Shown one piece after another: positions 43,421 to 51,613 of a stretch of DNA of 64,000 nucleotides. Origin of the DNA: Agromyces sp. 3263 (GTDB lineage: Bacteria; Actinomycetota; Actinomycetes; Actinomycetales; Microbacteriaceae); contig NZ_JAVDUV010000001.1 in the NCBI RefSeq assembly GCF_031456545.1, positions 2,108,001-2,172,000 of the forward strand, written 5' to 3'. Below the pieces are notes generated by a model. That model had not been told where the DNA came from and ran no database searches. It worked only from the letters and a program-made list of their open reading frames with translations. The position numbers and the translations under genes are program-made. Positions within the stretch are counted from its first letter, which is position 1; each line of letters begins with the position of its first letter.

Positions 43421-44308
43421 TCACTCGGGGCGGTGACCCACCGCGATCAACGTCGCCAGGTCGACGCGCTGCACGTCGTCCTCGGCGATCGCCGCGAGGA
43501 ATCGCTCGCGCACGTCTGCCCGCGCCTCCTCGTCGAGGCCGGAGAGCATGGCGCGCATGCCCGTGCCCTGCACCAGCCTCCACGCGAGGTCGGGCGTGAG
43601 GTCGACGTGGCGCTGCACCGCGTCGGCGCGCACCCCGACGAGCCCGAGCTCGGTGAGCCAGTGCGCGAGGGTGCCCGCGGTATCGGGGATCGCGGTGGCG
43701 TGGTCGCCGGGCTCGTCATCGCCGGGGTCGTGATCGCCGGGGTCGCCGGGGTCGCCGGTGTGGTCGTCCGTTTCGCCGTCGCCGCGATCGCCCGCCTCGG
43801 CGCCATGCTCCTCGGACAGCGCAGCCGCGACCAGCTCCGGCAGCGGCTCGAGCGCGCCCTTCGCCCACGCGGTGATCGCCACCCGCCCGCCGGGACGTGC
43901 CCGCTCGATCAGGTGCCGCGTGGCCGCGTCGAGCTCGGCGAACCGCTCGAGGCCCAGCACGCACTGCACGAGGTCGTAGCCCGTCGGCTCCCACGCGGTG
44001 ACGTCGTCGACGTGCAACCGCAGCTGCGGCATCCGCTCGCCCGCTCGTTCGCGAGCCAGCGCGACGCGCGACGCGTCGTCATCGACGGCGTCGACGAGGC
44101 CGCCGATCCCGACGAGCTCCGCGGTGGGCAGGGCCGACGCCCCGTCGCCGCAGCACGCGTCGAGGACGCGTTCGTCGAAGCGTGGATGCGACCGTGAGAC
44201 GGCCGCGGTCGAGATCGGATCCCAGAGCACCCCATCGAGTTCCGCCGACGAGGCCGCCGCGTCGACGGACTCCTCAGCGAAATCGGGTACGGTCGTCGTG
44301 TCCCCCAT
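43421..44308 (-). CDS. SAM-dependent methyltransferase with acidic repeat insert
   Basis: 295 residues from ATG 44308. Rossmann-type class I methyltransferase: motif I VLDACCGDGASALPTAELVG, the acidic end of strand two VDAVDDDASRVALAR, LQLRLHVDDVTAW-like strand three, YDLVQCVLG and ARPGGRVAITAWAKG. After it (about 185-220) is an unusual run of Gly-Asp-Pro/His repeats (GDPGDPGDHDPGDDEPGD). The C-terminal part, LTPDLAWRLVQGTGMRAMLS, resembles ubiquinone/menaquinone-type methyltransferases that bind small molecules. The substrate is unknown. Divergent from the FKBP lipoprotein gene. Confidence 0.85.
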   Translation of the reverse strand: MGDTTTVPDFAEESVDAAASSAELDGVLWDPISTAAVSRSHPRFDERVLDACCGDGASALPTAELVGIGGLVDAVDDDASRVALARERAGERMPQLRLHVDDVTAWEPTGYDLVQCVLGLERFAELDAATRHLIERARPGGRVAITAWAKGALEPLPELVAAALSEEHGAEAGDRGDGETDDHTGDPGDPGDHDPGDDEPGDHATAIPDTAGTLAHWLTELGLVGVRADAVQRHVDLTPDLAWRLVQGTGMRAMLSGLDEEARADVRERFLAAIAEDDVQRVDLATLIAVGHRPE

Positions 44309-44416
44309 CTGCCCATTGTCGCCCTGATCTGGTGGAAATCGCAGATTCAGGCAATCGAGATGTGGAACGGGCAGACTTGGACCTTCGTGTTCCCAAATCG
44401 AAACGAGCATCTTCAC

Positions 44417-45379
44417 ATGAACCGTGCCCTGCGCCGCGCCGCGCCCGTCGCGCTGGTCTCCGCCGCCGCCCTGCTCCTCGCGGGCTGTGCAGGCAGCACC
44501 AGCCCCGAAGCCTCCAAGACGCCGACCGCAGAGGCGGCCGAATGCATGGACCTGTCGTCGGGCGACCTCAGCGACGGCGTGACGGTCGAGGGTGACTTCG
44601 GCACCTCGCCGACCGCCACCTTCACCACGCCGCTCGAGGCCGACGAGCTCGAGCGCACCGTCGTCATCGAGGGCGATGGCGAGACCACGAAGGCGGGCGA
44701 CGACGTCAACGCCATCGTGAGCGCCTACTCGGGCACCTCGGGCGAGCAGGTCTTCTCGCAGCCCGCCACGATCACCGCCGGCGACGACACCGTATTCGAG
44801 GCGTTCCTCGCGGGCATCGACTGCGTGCCGACCGGGTCGCGCACCGTGACCATCGCCCCCGCCTCGACGCTCTACGGCGACCAGGGCAACGAGACCATCG
44901 GCGTCGCGCCCGGCGAGACCCTGGTCATCGTCGTCGACGTGCAGGAGCCGCTGAAGCCCGCCGAGTGGACCGAGAACGTGCCCGACGTCAAGTTCGGCGC
45001 CGAGGGCGAGGCGCCCACCGTGACGCTGCCCGACACCGCGCCGCCCGCCGAGTACCAGCTGAAGGTGCTCGAGGAGGGTGACGGCGACGTCGTGCAGTCG
45101 GGCGACAACGTGACCCTGCACTATCAGGGCACCAGCTGGGACACCAAGCAGGTCTTCGACCAGAGCTACGGCGGCGACCCCGCCCAGTTCTCCACCGACC
45201 AGGTCATCCAGGGCTTCGGCGCCGCACTGGTCGGGCAGAAGGTCGGCACCAAGCTGATCGTCACCATCCCGCCGCAGTACGCGTACGGCACGGACTCCTC
45301 GGGCGGCGAGCTGGCCGGCCAGACGCTGGTCTTCCTCGTCGAGATCCAGGACACCGCGCCGGCGACCGACGCGAAGTAG
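44417..45379 (+). CDS. FKBP-type peptidyl-prolyl isomerase lipoprotein
   Basis: 320 residues from ATG 44417. Lipoprotein signal with lipobox LLLAGC (Cys near 25), so the protein is anchored outside the membrane. Two FKBP units: a degenerate one at about 60-180 (GDDVNAIVSAYSG, TPTGSRTVTIAPASTLYG-like segment) and a canonical C-terminal one at about 220-315 (GDNVTLHYQGTSW, VIQGFGAALVGQKVGTKLIV, IPPQYAYG). It would speed proline isomerisation in exported proteins. A strong terminator follows. The same duplicated layout is common in actinobacterial FKBP lipoproteins. Confidence 0.92.
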   Translation: MNRALRRAAPVALVSAAALLLAGCAGSTSPEASKTPTAEAAECMDLSSGDLSDGVTVEGDFGTSPTATFTTPLEADELERTVVIEGDGETTKAGDDVNAIVSAYSGTSGEQVFSQPATITAGDDTVFEAFLAGIDCVPTGSRTVTIAPASTLYGDQGNETIGVAPGETLVIVVDVQEPLKPAEWTENVPDVKFGAEGEAPTVTLPDTAPPAEYQLKVLEEGDGDVVQSGDNVTLHYQGTSWDTKQVFDQSYGGDPAQFSTDQVIQGFGAALVGQKVGTKLIVTIPPQYAYGTDSSGGELAGQTLVFLVEIQDTAPATDAK

Positions 45380-45393
45380 CCGACACGACGTGG

Positions 45394-45424
45394 GGGCCCG
45401 GGCGAGTGATCGCCCGGGCCCTTT
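45394..45424. terminator. Terminator after the FKBP gene
   Basis: GGGCCCGGGCGA (45394-45405) and TCGCCCGGGCCC (45410-45421) form a perfect 12-bp stem with a GTGA loop, followed by TTT, 15 bases after the stop codon. Confidence 0.9.
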
Positions 45425-45492
45425 CGCGTTCCCTCGCGGTGCTCGCCGGGCCTCGCCGCCTGCGCTCGCCGGGCTTCGCCGCCCGGGCTCTG

Positions 45493-45580
45493 CGCCGAAA
45501 TGGAGGAAGGGCCAGCCGACACGCCGGCTCGCGCGTGCCGACACGCCGTCCGGCGGCCCGATTCTTCCTCCATTTCGGCG
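45493..45580. repeat. 88-bp inverted repeat in the FKBP-ecfT gap
   Basis: CGCCGAAATGGAGGAAG (45493-45509) and CTTCCTCCATTTCGGCG (45564-45580) are perfect 17-bp arms. Further pairing such as GGCC/GGCC continues inward. It lies beyond a separate strong terminator, in the convergent gap between the FKBP gene and ecfT. Purine-rich arms with no T-run make it unlike the terminators here. Confidence 0.8.
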
Positions 45581-45626
45581 ACACGGATGCCGCGGAGCGC
45601 CGCTCGGCGCATGGACGCCGTCCTGC

Positions 45627-46478
45627 TCAGCGGCTCCCCGTCGCCAGCGCGACCGCGAAGATCGTCGCCGACGCGAGCTGGAACGCCACGACGAACACCG
45701 TGTCCCCTGCCCGCCACCGGCTGACCGTTCGCTCGGTGCGGGTCGGATGCGCCCCGAACGCGCGCGCATCCATCGCCAGCGCCACGCGCTCGGCATGCCG
45801 GATGGCGCTTGCGAGCAGTGGGATCGCGTACCCGGTCGCCCGCCGAAGCGCGGCGATCGGACCGCGTCCCTGACCGGCGCCGCGCACCCGGTGCGCAGCG
45901 CGGATGACCTCGAGCTCGTGGCCGAACCGCGGCACGAACCGCAGGGCCGCGAGCGCGGTGTACCCGACCCGGTAGGGCATCCGCAGGTTCTGCACGAGCG
46001 CCCGCACGAGCTCGGGCCCGGTCGTGGTGAGGCCCGCGATGAGCGTGAGCATGAGGATCGCGGCGATCCGCAGGGCCGTCGCCACGCCGATCACGTAGGC
46101 GCCGAGCGTGAAGGTCCAGTCGCCGACCTCGATCAGCACGACGGATGCCGCGGGGCCGGCCGCCTCGACGCGGGCCGGGTCCACCCACAGGCCGAGGCTC
46201 AGCCCGAGCAGCGCCACGCCCACCGGCGTCGCGATGAGGAGCGCGGCCACCACCCTGCCCGACAGCCGCGCACCGACGAGGAGCAGCAGCAGCCCGAGCA
46301 CGGCGAAGGTGAGGGGAATCGCGAGGCCGCGCGTGAAGAGCAACGCGACGATCGCCGGCAGGGGCGCGGCGATCTTGGCGATCGGGTTGAGTCCGTGCAG
46401 GAATCGCGCGGGCGGCGCCGGCCGCGCCGCCGCGTACGGGTCGCGCGCGGCGGTGACCGGCGCGGTCGGGACGCTCAT
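45627..46478 (-). CDS. ecfT: ECF transporter T component
   Basis: 283 residues from ATG 46478, overlapping the ATPase gene by four bases; the frame extends to 46532 inside that gene. EcfT pattern: FLHGLNPIAKIAAPLPAIVA near the start, five hydrophobic helices, and the two coupling motifs with Ala-Arg-Gly-like signatures. The latter appear here as APRFVPRFGHELEVIRAAHR-like and RRATGYAIPLLASAIRHAER segments late in the protein. It links the ATPases to a vitamin or metal binding S subunit, which is not encoded nearby. Confidence 0.88.
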   Translation of the reverse strand: MSVPTAPVTAARDPYAAARPAPPARFLHGLNPIAKIAAPLPAIVALLFTRGLAIPLTFAVLGLLLLLVGARLSGRVVAALLIATPVGVALLGLSLGLWVDPARVEAAGPAASVVLIEVGDWTFTLGAYVIGVATALRIAAILMLTLIAGLTTTGPELVRALVQNLRMPYRVGYTALAALRFVPRFGHELEVIRAAHRVRGAGQGRGPIAALRRATGYAIPLLASAIRHAERVALAMDARAFGAHPTRTERTVSRWRAGDTVFVVAFQLASATIFAVALATGSR

Positions 46479-48196
46479 CGGGCGACCCGATCCGAGCGGG
46501 GGAGCTGCGACATCCGCGTCACCGTCTGCCACTCGGGATGCCGTACGAGGCTCCGCATCGCACGTGCGAGGGGCGGATGCCGCAGCCCGGCCTCTTCGAT
46601 GAGCGGACCTGCGAGCACCTCGTCGGTCGTGCCGGAGCCGACCACACGGCCGTCCCGCATCACGGCGACCCGGGTCGCGTAGTCGGCCACGAGCTGCAGG
46701 TCGTGCGTGACGACGAGCACCGTCGTGCCCTCGCCGTTCAGCGTGCGGAGCAGGTCGAGGAGCTCGGTCGCGCGGGCCCGGTCCTGGCCGAACGTGGGCT
46801 CGTCGAGGGCGAGCACCGGGGCTCCGGCGACGAGGGCCGTGCCGACCGAGAGTCGCCGCTTCTGCCCGCCCGACAGGAGGAACGGATGCCGGCCGGCGTG
46901 CTCGACGAGATCGAAGCGCCGCAGCATCCGCTCGACCTCATCGTGTCGTTCCGCCTCGGGAACGCCCTGGAACCGGAGGCCGGTGTCGAGCTCGCCGGCG
47001 ACGGTGTCGGCCACGAACTGGTGCTCGGGATTCTGGAACACGAAGCCGATGCGCTGTGCGCGGTCGCGCGCGTCGGCCCGCTGCGGGTCCATGCCGAGCA
47101 CGTCGACGAGCCCGCCCGCGCGGGGCGCCACGCCCGCGATCGCCTGCAACAGGGTGGTCTTGCCGGCGCCGTTCGTGCCGACGATGGCGAGGAAGTCGCC
47201 GGATGCCACGTCGAGGTCGACCCCCTGCACCACGACCGGGCCGCGGCGGCCGCCCCGACGCACCGACACGTCGCGCACCGTGATGGCGGGTGCGGCAGAG
47301 GGTGCGAGCGCGGTCGCGGGCGTCCTGACGGGTGCGGGCAAGACGTCGATCGCCTCGAGCGCGCCGGCGAGCTCGGACGGCGTGAGCGGAAGCGGATCGA
47401 TCGCCACTCCCGCCGACCGCAGGCGCATCGCCGCGAGGGTCGACACGGGCAGCCACACGCCGAGTTCGAGCAGCTCGCCCGCCCGGCCCCGCAGCACGTC
47501 GCGCACGGGTCCGTCGATGACGAGGCGGCCCGCCGCGTCGAGCACGACCACGCGGTCGACGAGGTCGACGGCCGCGTCGAGGTTGTGCTCGATGAGCACG
47601 ATGGCGTGGTCGCGGTCGTCGGCCAGCTCGCGAAGCACCGCGTACACCTCGTCGATGCCAGCCGGGTCGAGGTTCGCGGTCGGCTCGTCGAGCACGAGCA
47701 CCGGCGAGGCGAGGGCGAGGGCGCACGCGATCGCGAGTCGCTGTCGGCCGCCGCCCGACAGCACGTCGGGGTTGTCGCGCCTGCGGTCCCACAGCCCGAC
47801 GAGCTTCAGGGCGCGCTCGGCACGCTCGAGCACCTCGGCCGCGGGAACCAGCCGGTTCTCGGGGCCGAATGCGACCTCGTCGAGGAGCGTGCCCGTCACC
47901 ACCTGGGCGTCGGGATCCTGGAAGACCATGGCGACGTGCTCGCTGAGCTCCGCCACGGTGCGCTCCCGCGTGTCGGCGCCGGCGACCCGCACCGACCCCT
48001 CGAGCTCGGCCGCCACGGCGTGCGGCACGAGCCCGTCGAGCGCGAGGGCGAGCGTCGACTTGCCGCATCCCGACGGCCCGAGCACGAGCACGACCTCGCC
48101 GGCCCGGATGTCGAGTGACACGCCGTCGGGCGTCGCGCGGGCGGTGCCCTCGTGCCGGATGCGCACGGCATCGAGCTCGAGCAGCGGGGCGGTCAT
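46475..48196 (-). CDS. ECF transporter ATPase, two ABC domains fused
   Basis: 573 residues. Domain one: Walker A LGPSGCGKSTLALALDG (about 35-50), signature LSGGGRQRLAIACALA, Walker B VLVLDEPTANLDP, H-loop VLIEHNLDAAVDLVDR. Domain two: Walker A VGTNGAGKTTLLQAIAG (about 330-345), signature LSGGQKRRLSVGTALV, VLALDEPTFGQD, VVTHDLQLVADY. The Q-loops are FQDPDAQVVTGTLLDEVAFG and FQNPEHQFVADTVAGEL, typical of EcfA1/A2. The fusion gives the whole energising unit in one chain. An iron-box-like site lies 66-84 bp upstream. Confidence 0.93.
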   Translation of the reverse strand: MTAPLLELDAVRIRHEGTARATPDGVSLDIRAGEVVLVLGPSGCGKSTLALALDGLVPHAVAAELEGSVRVAGADTRERTVAELSEHVAMVFQDPDAQVVTGTLLDEVAFGPENRLVPAAEVLERAERALKLVGLWDRRRDNPDVLSGGGRQRLAIACALALASPVLVLDEPTANLDPAGIDEVYAVLRELADDRDHAIVLIEHNLDAAVDLVDRVVVLDAAGRLVIDGPVRDVLRGRAGELLELGVWLPVSTLAAMRLRSAGVAIDPLPLTPSELAGALEAIDVLPAPVRTPATALAPSAAPAITVRDVSVRRGGRRGPVVVQGVDLDVASGDFLAIVGTNGAGKTTLLQAIAGVAPRAGGLVDVLGMDPQRADARDRAQRIGFVFQNPEHQFVADTVAGELDTGLRFQGVPEAERHDEVERMLRRFDLVEHAGRHPFLLSGGQKRRLSVGTALVAGAPVLALDEPTFGQDRARATELLDLLRTLNGEGTTVLVVTHDLQLVADYATRVAVMRDGRVVGSGTTDEVLAGPLIEEAGLRHPPLARAMRSLVRHPEWQTVTRMSQLPRSDRVAR

Positions 48197-48261
48197 GGGG
48201 CGGCTCCCGGTTCGGAGCCGGCGGGGGCCGGCGGAGCGGAGACATCGCCGACGATGCCGGC

Positions 48262-48280
48262 TTAGGACAGCCTAACTTGC
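48262..48280. promoter_or_regulatory. DtxR/IdeR-like iron box upstream of the ECF ATPase
   Basis: TTAGGACAGCCTAACTTGC agrees with the DtxR/IdeR consensus TTAGGTTAGSCTAACCTAA at 14 of 19 positions. It lies 66-84 bp before the ECF ATPase ATG, with no other divergent gene to serve. It implies iron-dependent repression of the transporter. Confidence 0.55.
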
Positions 48281-48329
48281 CGCACCGGCGGTCGATCGGC
48301 GGCCGGCGAGCGCACCGACCCGTGGGACG

Positions 48330-49634
48330 TCAGCCGACCCGCGAGCCCGCAGTCCTCGCCGACGCCGCCTCGAGTTCCGCGGAGATCATCCCGAACGTGT
48401 CCATGTCCCGGATGCGGCGGGCGAGTGTCCGCGCCCGCTCGCGGTATCCGGGGTCGCCGAGCACGCGCTCCACTGCCCCCCGGACGTCGGCGGCGGGCGG
48501 CGTCCCGGTCTTCAGGTTCACGCCGACGCCGGCCCACTCGACGCGCGTCGAGACCTCGGGCTTGTCCTCGGTGTCGCCGGCGGCGACGATCGGCACGCCG
48601 TGGCTCAGGGCGTACTGGGTGCCGCCGAACCCGGCGTTCGTCACGAACACGTCGACCTTCGGCATGAGCAGGTCGTAGGGCAGGAACTCGGCGGCGCGCG
48701 CGTTCGACGGCAGCGGGCCGACCTCCTCGACCGGCCGCCCGCCGGTGGCGACGACGACGAGCACGTCGCCGCCGTCGAGCGCGTCGAGCGTGGGGCGCAC
48801 GAGGCGGCCGAAGTCGGCGTTGTCGATGGTGCCCTGGGTCACGTGCACGACCGGTCGATCGCCGTCGAGCTCGTCCCACCACGCGGGAAGGGCGCCTGCC
48901 ACGGGCGCCGGCGGCAGCACCGTGCCGACGAAGCGCAGGTTCGGCGACAGGTCGCTGCGCGGATACTCGAACTCCGCGGGCGAGAGCTGCAGGAACCGGT
49001 CGAACCGGCGCGAGAAGTCGAGCACGAACGCGTCGAGGTCGGGCCGGCCGAGCGAGCGCATGGTCTCGTTCGCGAGCCGCTGCGTGGCCCGGAACAGCAC
49101 GCGCTGCACGAGCACGTTCAGCACGCGGTTGCGGAGCCGCCCGACACGCCCGGGCATCGGCGCGAGCCCGAGCCCGTAGGGCGCGACATCCGGGCTCGAC
49201 TGGCTGAGCGGCACCACCCCGACGGCCAGCACGGGCGGGCGGGTCGCCGGGTCGTCGAGGAGCAGCGGCAGGATGCCCGCGAACGCGGCGTCGACGAGGA
49301 TCGCGTCGGGAGCGACCTCCGTCAGGGCGGCCTCGACCCCCCGGAACTGGTCGGGCACCGTCTTCACGAAGATGGTCTGCACGTCGTACTGGAGCTTGCC
49401 GATGCCGCGGTGGCGGTCCCGGTCGGGCAGGTGCTCGGCCATGCGGCGGTCGTCGAGGTCGGCGATGCCGCCCAGGGCGCGGTGGGCTGCGCCGGTCGCG
49501 ACGACCGCGTCGTGGAACCGGGAGCCGGTGAGCATGGTGACGTCGTGACCGCGCGAGACGAGGTCGCGGGCGATGGCGAGCAGGGGCGCGACGTGACCCT
49601 GGATGGGGCTCGCGCACAGCAGGTAGGTGGACAT
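48330..49634 (-). CDS. Family 1 glycosyltransferase (macrolide/UGT-like)
   Basis: 434 residues. The GT-B fold starts with the acceptor domain YLLCASPIQGHVAPLLAIAR and SRGHDVTMLTGSRF. The nucleotide-sugar domain contains RPVVHVTQGTIDNADFG, VVVATGGRPVEEVG and NARAAEFLPYDLLMPKVDVF. The donor loop follows with VTNAGFGGTQYALSHGVPIV, close to the UGT/MGT signature with Asn in place of the usual HGG His. It would glycosylate a small lipophilic acceptor such as a carotenoid, antibiotic or sterol-like compound. Its promoter TTGCCG-17-TAGCTT ends eight bases before the ATG. Confidence 0.9.
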   Translation of the reverse strand: MSTYLLCASPIQGHVAPLLAIARDLVSRGHDVTMLTGSRFHDAVVATGAAHRALGGIADLDDRRMAEHLPDRDRHRGIGKLQYDVQTIFVKTVPDQFRGVEAALTEVAPDAILVDAAFAGILPLLLDDPATRPPVLAVGVVPLSQSSPDVAPYGLGLAPMPGRVGRLRNRVLNVLVQRVLFRATQRLANETMRSLGRPDLDAFVLDFSRRFDRFLQLSPAEFEYPRSDLSPNLRFVGTVLPPAPVAGALPAWWDELDGDRPVVHVTQGTIDNADFGRLVRPTLDALDGGDVLVVVATGGRPVEEVGPLPSNARAAEFLPYDLLMPKVDVFVTNAGFGGTQYALSHGVPIVAAGDTEDKPEVSTRVEWAGVGVNLKTGTPPAADVRGAVERVLGDPGYRERARTLARRIRDMDTFGMISAELEAASARTAGSRVG

Positions 49635-49642
49635 GTGCAGCG

Positions 49643-49671
49643 AAGCTACGAGCGTCCGGATGCCGCGGCAA
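49643..49671 (-). promoter_or_regulatory. Promoter of the glycosyltransferase gene
   Basis: On the minus strand TTGCCG, a 17-base spacer and TAGCTT, then eight bases to the ATG at 49634. This gives a leader of about one base. Confidence 0.5.
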
Positions 49672-49744
49672 GCGATTCGGGCGCCGTTCGGTGCTGTCCC
49701 GGGCGAAGTTCAGGGCTGGCACCGAGCGGATTCGCAGCAGACGG

Positions 49745-49750
49745 TAGGTT
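49745..49750 (+). promoter_or_regulatory. -10 box for the hexapeptide-repeat protein
   Basis: TAGGTT, about 88 bases before the GTG at 49839. The rest of the 204-bp gap shows nothing else I can name. Confidence 0.3.
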
Positions 49751-49838
49751 TTGGAGCGCAGGCTCGGGAATGCCCCGATCAGCCCAGAGGTTGTATCAAT
49801 GTCCGGACGTGGAGCCACCACGTCGGAAGGAGGAGAAC

Positions 49839-50255
49839 GTGGGCATCAGTTACGTCGAGTTCGAAGACGAAGCCGGAGTCCTGCGTCGCTACCGCAAGCA
49901 CGCGAACGGGCGGGGCCTCGTGGCCACGACCGCGAAGGTGGACGCGACGGCATTCGTCGACCCGACCGCCTACGTCGACCCCGGTGCCGAGGTGCAGCGC
50001 GGAGCCCAGATCGGGCACGGCGCCTGGATCGACCGCGACGCCATCGTGGCGGAGCGCGCCGTGGTGGGCGTCAACGTGCACGTGGGCCGTCGCGCCGTGG
50101 TCGGCCGCAACGCCGTCATCGGTCCGTACGCCAGCGTCGGCGACGACGCGCGCGTGCAGAACGGCGCACGGGTCCCCCGTGAGATGACGGTCGCCGAGGG
50201 CGACGAGTTCCGGGCGACGGGCGACGACCTGCGCCGGCTCGGCCTCGCGGCCTGA
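49839..50255 (+). CDS. Left-handed beta-helix (hexapeptide repeat) protein
   Basis: 138 residues from GTG 49839, with GGAAGGAGGAG just upstream; longer frames to the left are antisense. After ISYVEFEDEAGVLRRYRKHANG, about ten isoleucine/valine-started hexapeptides run from ATAFVDPTAYVDPGAEVQRG to VQNGARVPREMTVAEGDEF. This forms a short left-handed parallel beta-helix as in LpxA/gamma-carbonic-anhydrase proteins. The helix is shorter than in full acyltransferases, and no catalytic His in the usual place is obvious. Role unknown; perhaps a small transferase or scaffold. Confidence 0.82.
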   Translation: MGISYVEFEDEAGVLRRYRKHANGRGLVATTAKVDATAFVDPTAYVDPGAEVQRGAQIGHGAWIDRDAIVAERAVVGVNVHVGRRAVVGRNAVIGPYASVGDDARVQNGARVPREMTVAEGDEFRATGDDLRRLGLAA

Positions 50256-50295
50256 CGGCGTCGGTACGGCACGCGGAACCGCAGCAGATAGACGG

Positions 50296-50321
50296 ATGCC
50301 CCGGGCGAGCGCCCGGGGCAT
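50296..50321. terminator. Bidirectional terminator between convergent genes
   Basis: ATGCCCCGGGCG (50296-50307) and CGCCCGGGGCAT (50310-50321) form a perfect stem with a minimal loop. It lies between the stops of the hexapeptide gene and the LLM oxidoreductase gene, and its left arm grows out of a GGATGCC word. Confidence 0.8.
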
Positions 50322-50339
50322 ACTCATGTCCGCGCGGCG

Positions 50340-51389
50340 TCAGCCGAGCAGTTCGCCCGCCAGCAGCTCGAGCGTCTGCTCGCGGCCGGGTGCGGCATCC
50401 GTCGGCTCGGACTCGTGCGAGCCCGCGATCGGGGCGACCATGACCTCGTCGATGCCGTGCCGCGCGGCGAGGCGCCGCAGCTCGGAGGCGGCGCCAGCGG
50501 CATCCGCGATGATCCACCGCCGCTCCATCGCGGCGATGAGCTCGTCGCCGATGGAGTCCGCGGGGGCCGCAGCCGCCTCCTCGATCGTCTCGAGCGGACG
50601 CATCGGACGGTTGGTGCGCAGGCGCGCCATCGACCGCAGCTGCGGCAGGGCGCGAGCCCGCGCCTCCTCGACGGTGGGCGCGACGGAGGCGTTCACGGTC
50701 AGGAACGTCTCGGGCGAGGGATGGGCCTCGCTCGGCTGGTACTCGGTGCGGTAGAGCTCCAGCGCACGCTCGAGCCCCTCGCCCGAGAAGTGGTTCGCGA
50801 ACACGTAGGGCAGGCCGAGTGACGCGGCGAGCTTCGCCGAGTAGTCGCTCGAGCCGAGCAGCCACAACGTCGGCACGTCGGCGGCCGCGGGCGTCGCGGT
50901 GATCGCGTACTCGCGCCCGCTCGTCAGGCGCAGCGACGCGCCGTCGGGGGAGAGCAGGCTCAGGATGTCGGCGATGTGATCGGGGAACCGGTCGACGTCG
51001 GCGGTCGGCCCCGAGATGCGCAGCAGCTGCGTGATCACGGGGTCGCTGCCCGGCGCGCGGCCGATGCCGAGATCGATGCGCCCGGGCGCGAGCGCCTCGA
51101 GCGCGGCGAACTGCTCGGCCACGACGAGCGGTGCGTGGTTCGGCAGCATGACGCCGCCAGACCCCACGCGAATGCGCTCGGTGCGCGCCGCGGTCGCCGC
51201 GATCAGCACCGGGGGCGTCGTCGAGGCGACGGCCGGCATGTTGTGGTGCTCGGCGAACCAGTATCGGGTGTAGCCGGTGCGGTCGGCGAGCTGCGCCAGG
51301 CGCACGGATGCCGCGACGGCGCCCGCGCTCGTCTGGCCGCTGCGCACCGGAACGAGGTCGAGCACGGAGAGTCGGAGCGTGTCAGTCAT
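50340..51389 (-). CDS. Luciferase-like (LLM class) flavin-dependent oxidoreductase
   Basis: 349 residues from ATG 51389; the frame upstream is not supported. Luciferase-fold signatures of the MsnO8-like group: LSVLDLVPVRSGQTSAGAV, GYTRYWFAEHHNMPAVAST, RVGSGGVMLPNHAPLVVAEQ, LAPGRIDLGIGRAPGSDPVI, and LWLLGSSDYSAKLAASLGLP. An FMN-linked monooxygenase of unknown substrate. Divergent from an FAD oxidoreductase gene 224 bp away, with no clear operator between. Confidence 0.9.
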   Translation of the reverse strand: MTDTLRLSVLDLVPVRSGQTSAGAVAASVRLAQLADRTGYTRYWFAEHHNMPAVASTTPPVLIAATAARTERIRVGSGGVMLPNHAPLVVAEQFAALEALAPGRIDLGIGRAPGSDPVITQLLRISGPTADVDRFPDHIADILSLLSPDGASLRLTSGREYAITATPAAADVPTLWLLGSSDYSAKLAASLGLPYVFANHFSGEGLERALELYRTEYQPSEAHPSPETFLTVNASVAPTVEEARARALPQLRSMARLRTNRPMRPLETIEEAAAAPADSIGDELIAAMERRWIIADAAGAASELRRLAARHGIDEVMVAPIAGSHESEPTDAAPGREQTLELLAGELLG

Positions 51390-51613
51390 CGCTGGTGCCA
51401 ACGGAGGGCGGGGGCGCGCTATTCCGTGTTCCGGGAGAACCCTGAGGTGCTCGGAGGGCGACCCCTGACGTGCGCGACATCCGCTCGCCCTGGAATGGAG
51501 CGTGCGTTCGTGCGAGCCGCCGGGATCCCCCGCGGCCGCCCGCCCTCTGGAGGGGCCGCCCTCCCGAGCGAGGAGCAGGGCCCGCGACCGCGCCACCTCG
51601 AAAGGAAGCATCC

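Noticed and set aside
51390..51613. Possible small gene or operator between the LLM and FAD oxidoreductase genes
   Set aside because: The open frame here is Arg/Pro-rich without a family or ribosome site, and I found no convincing inverted repeat.
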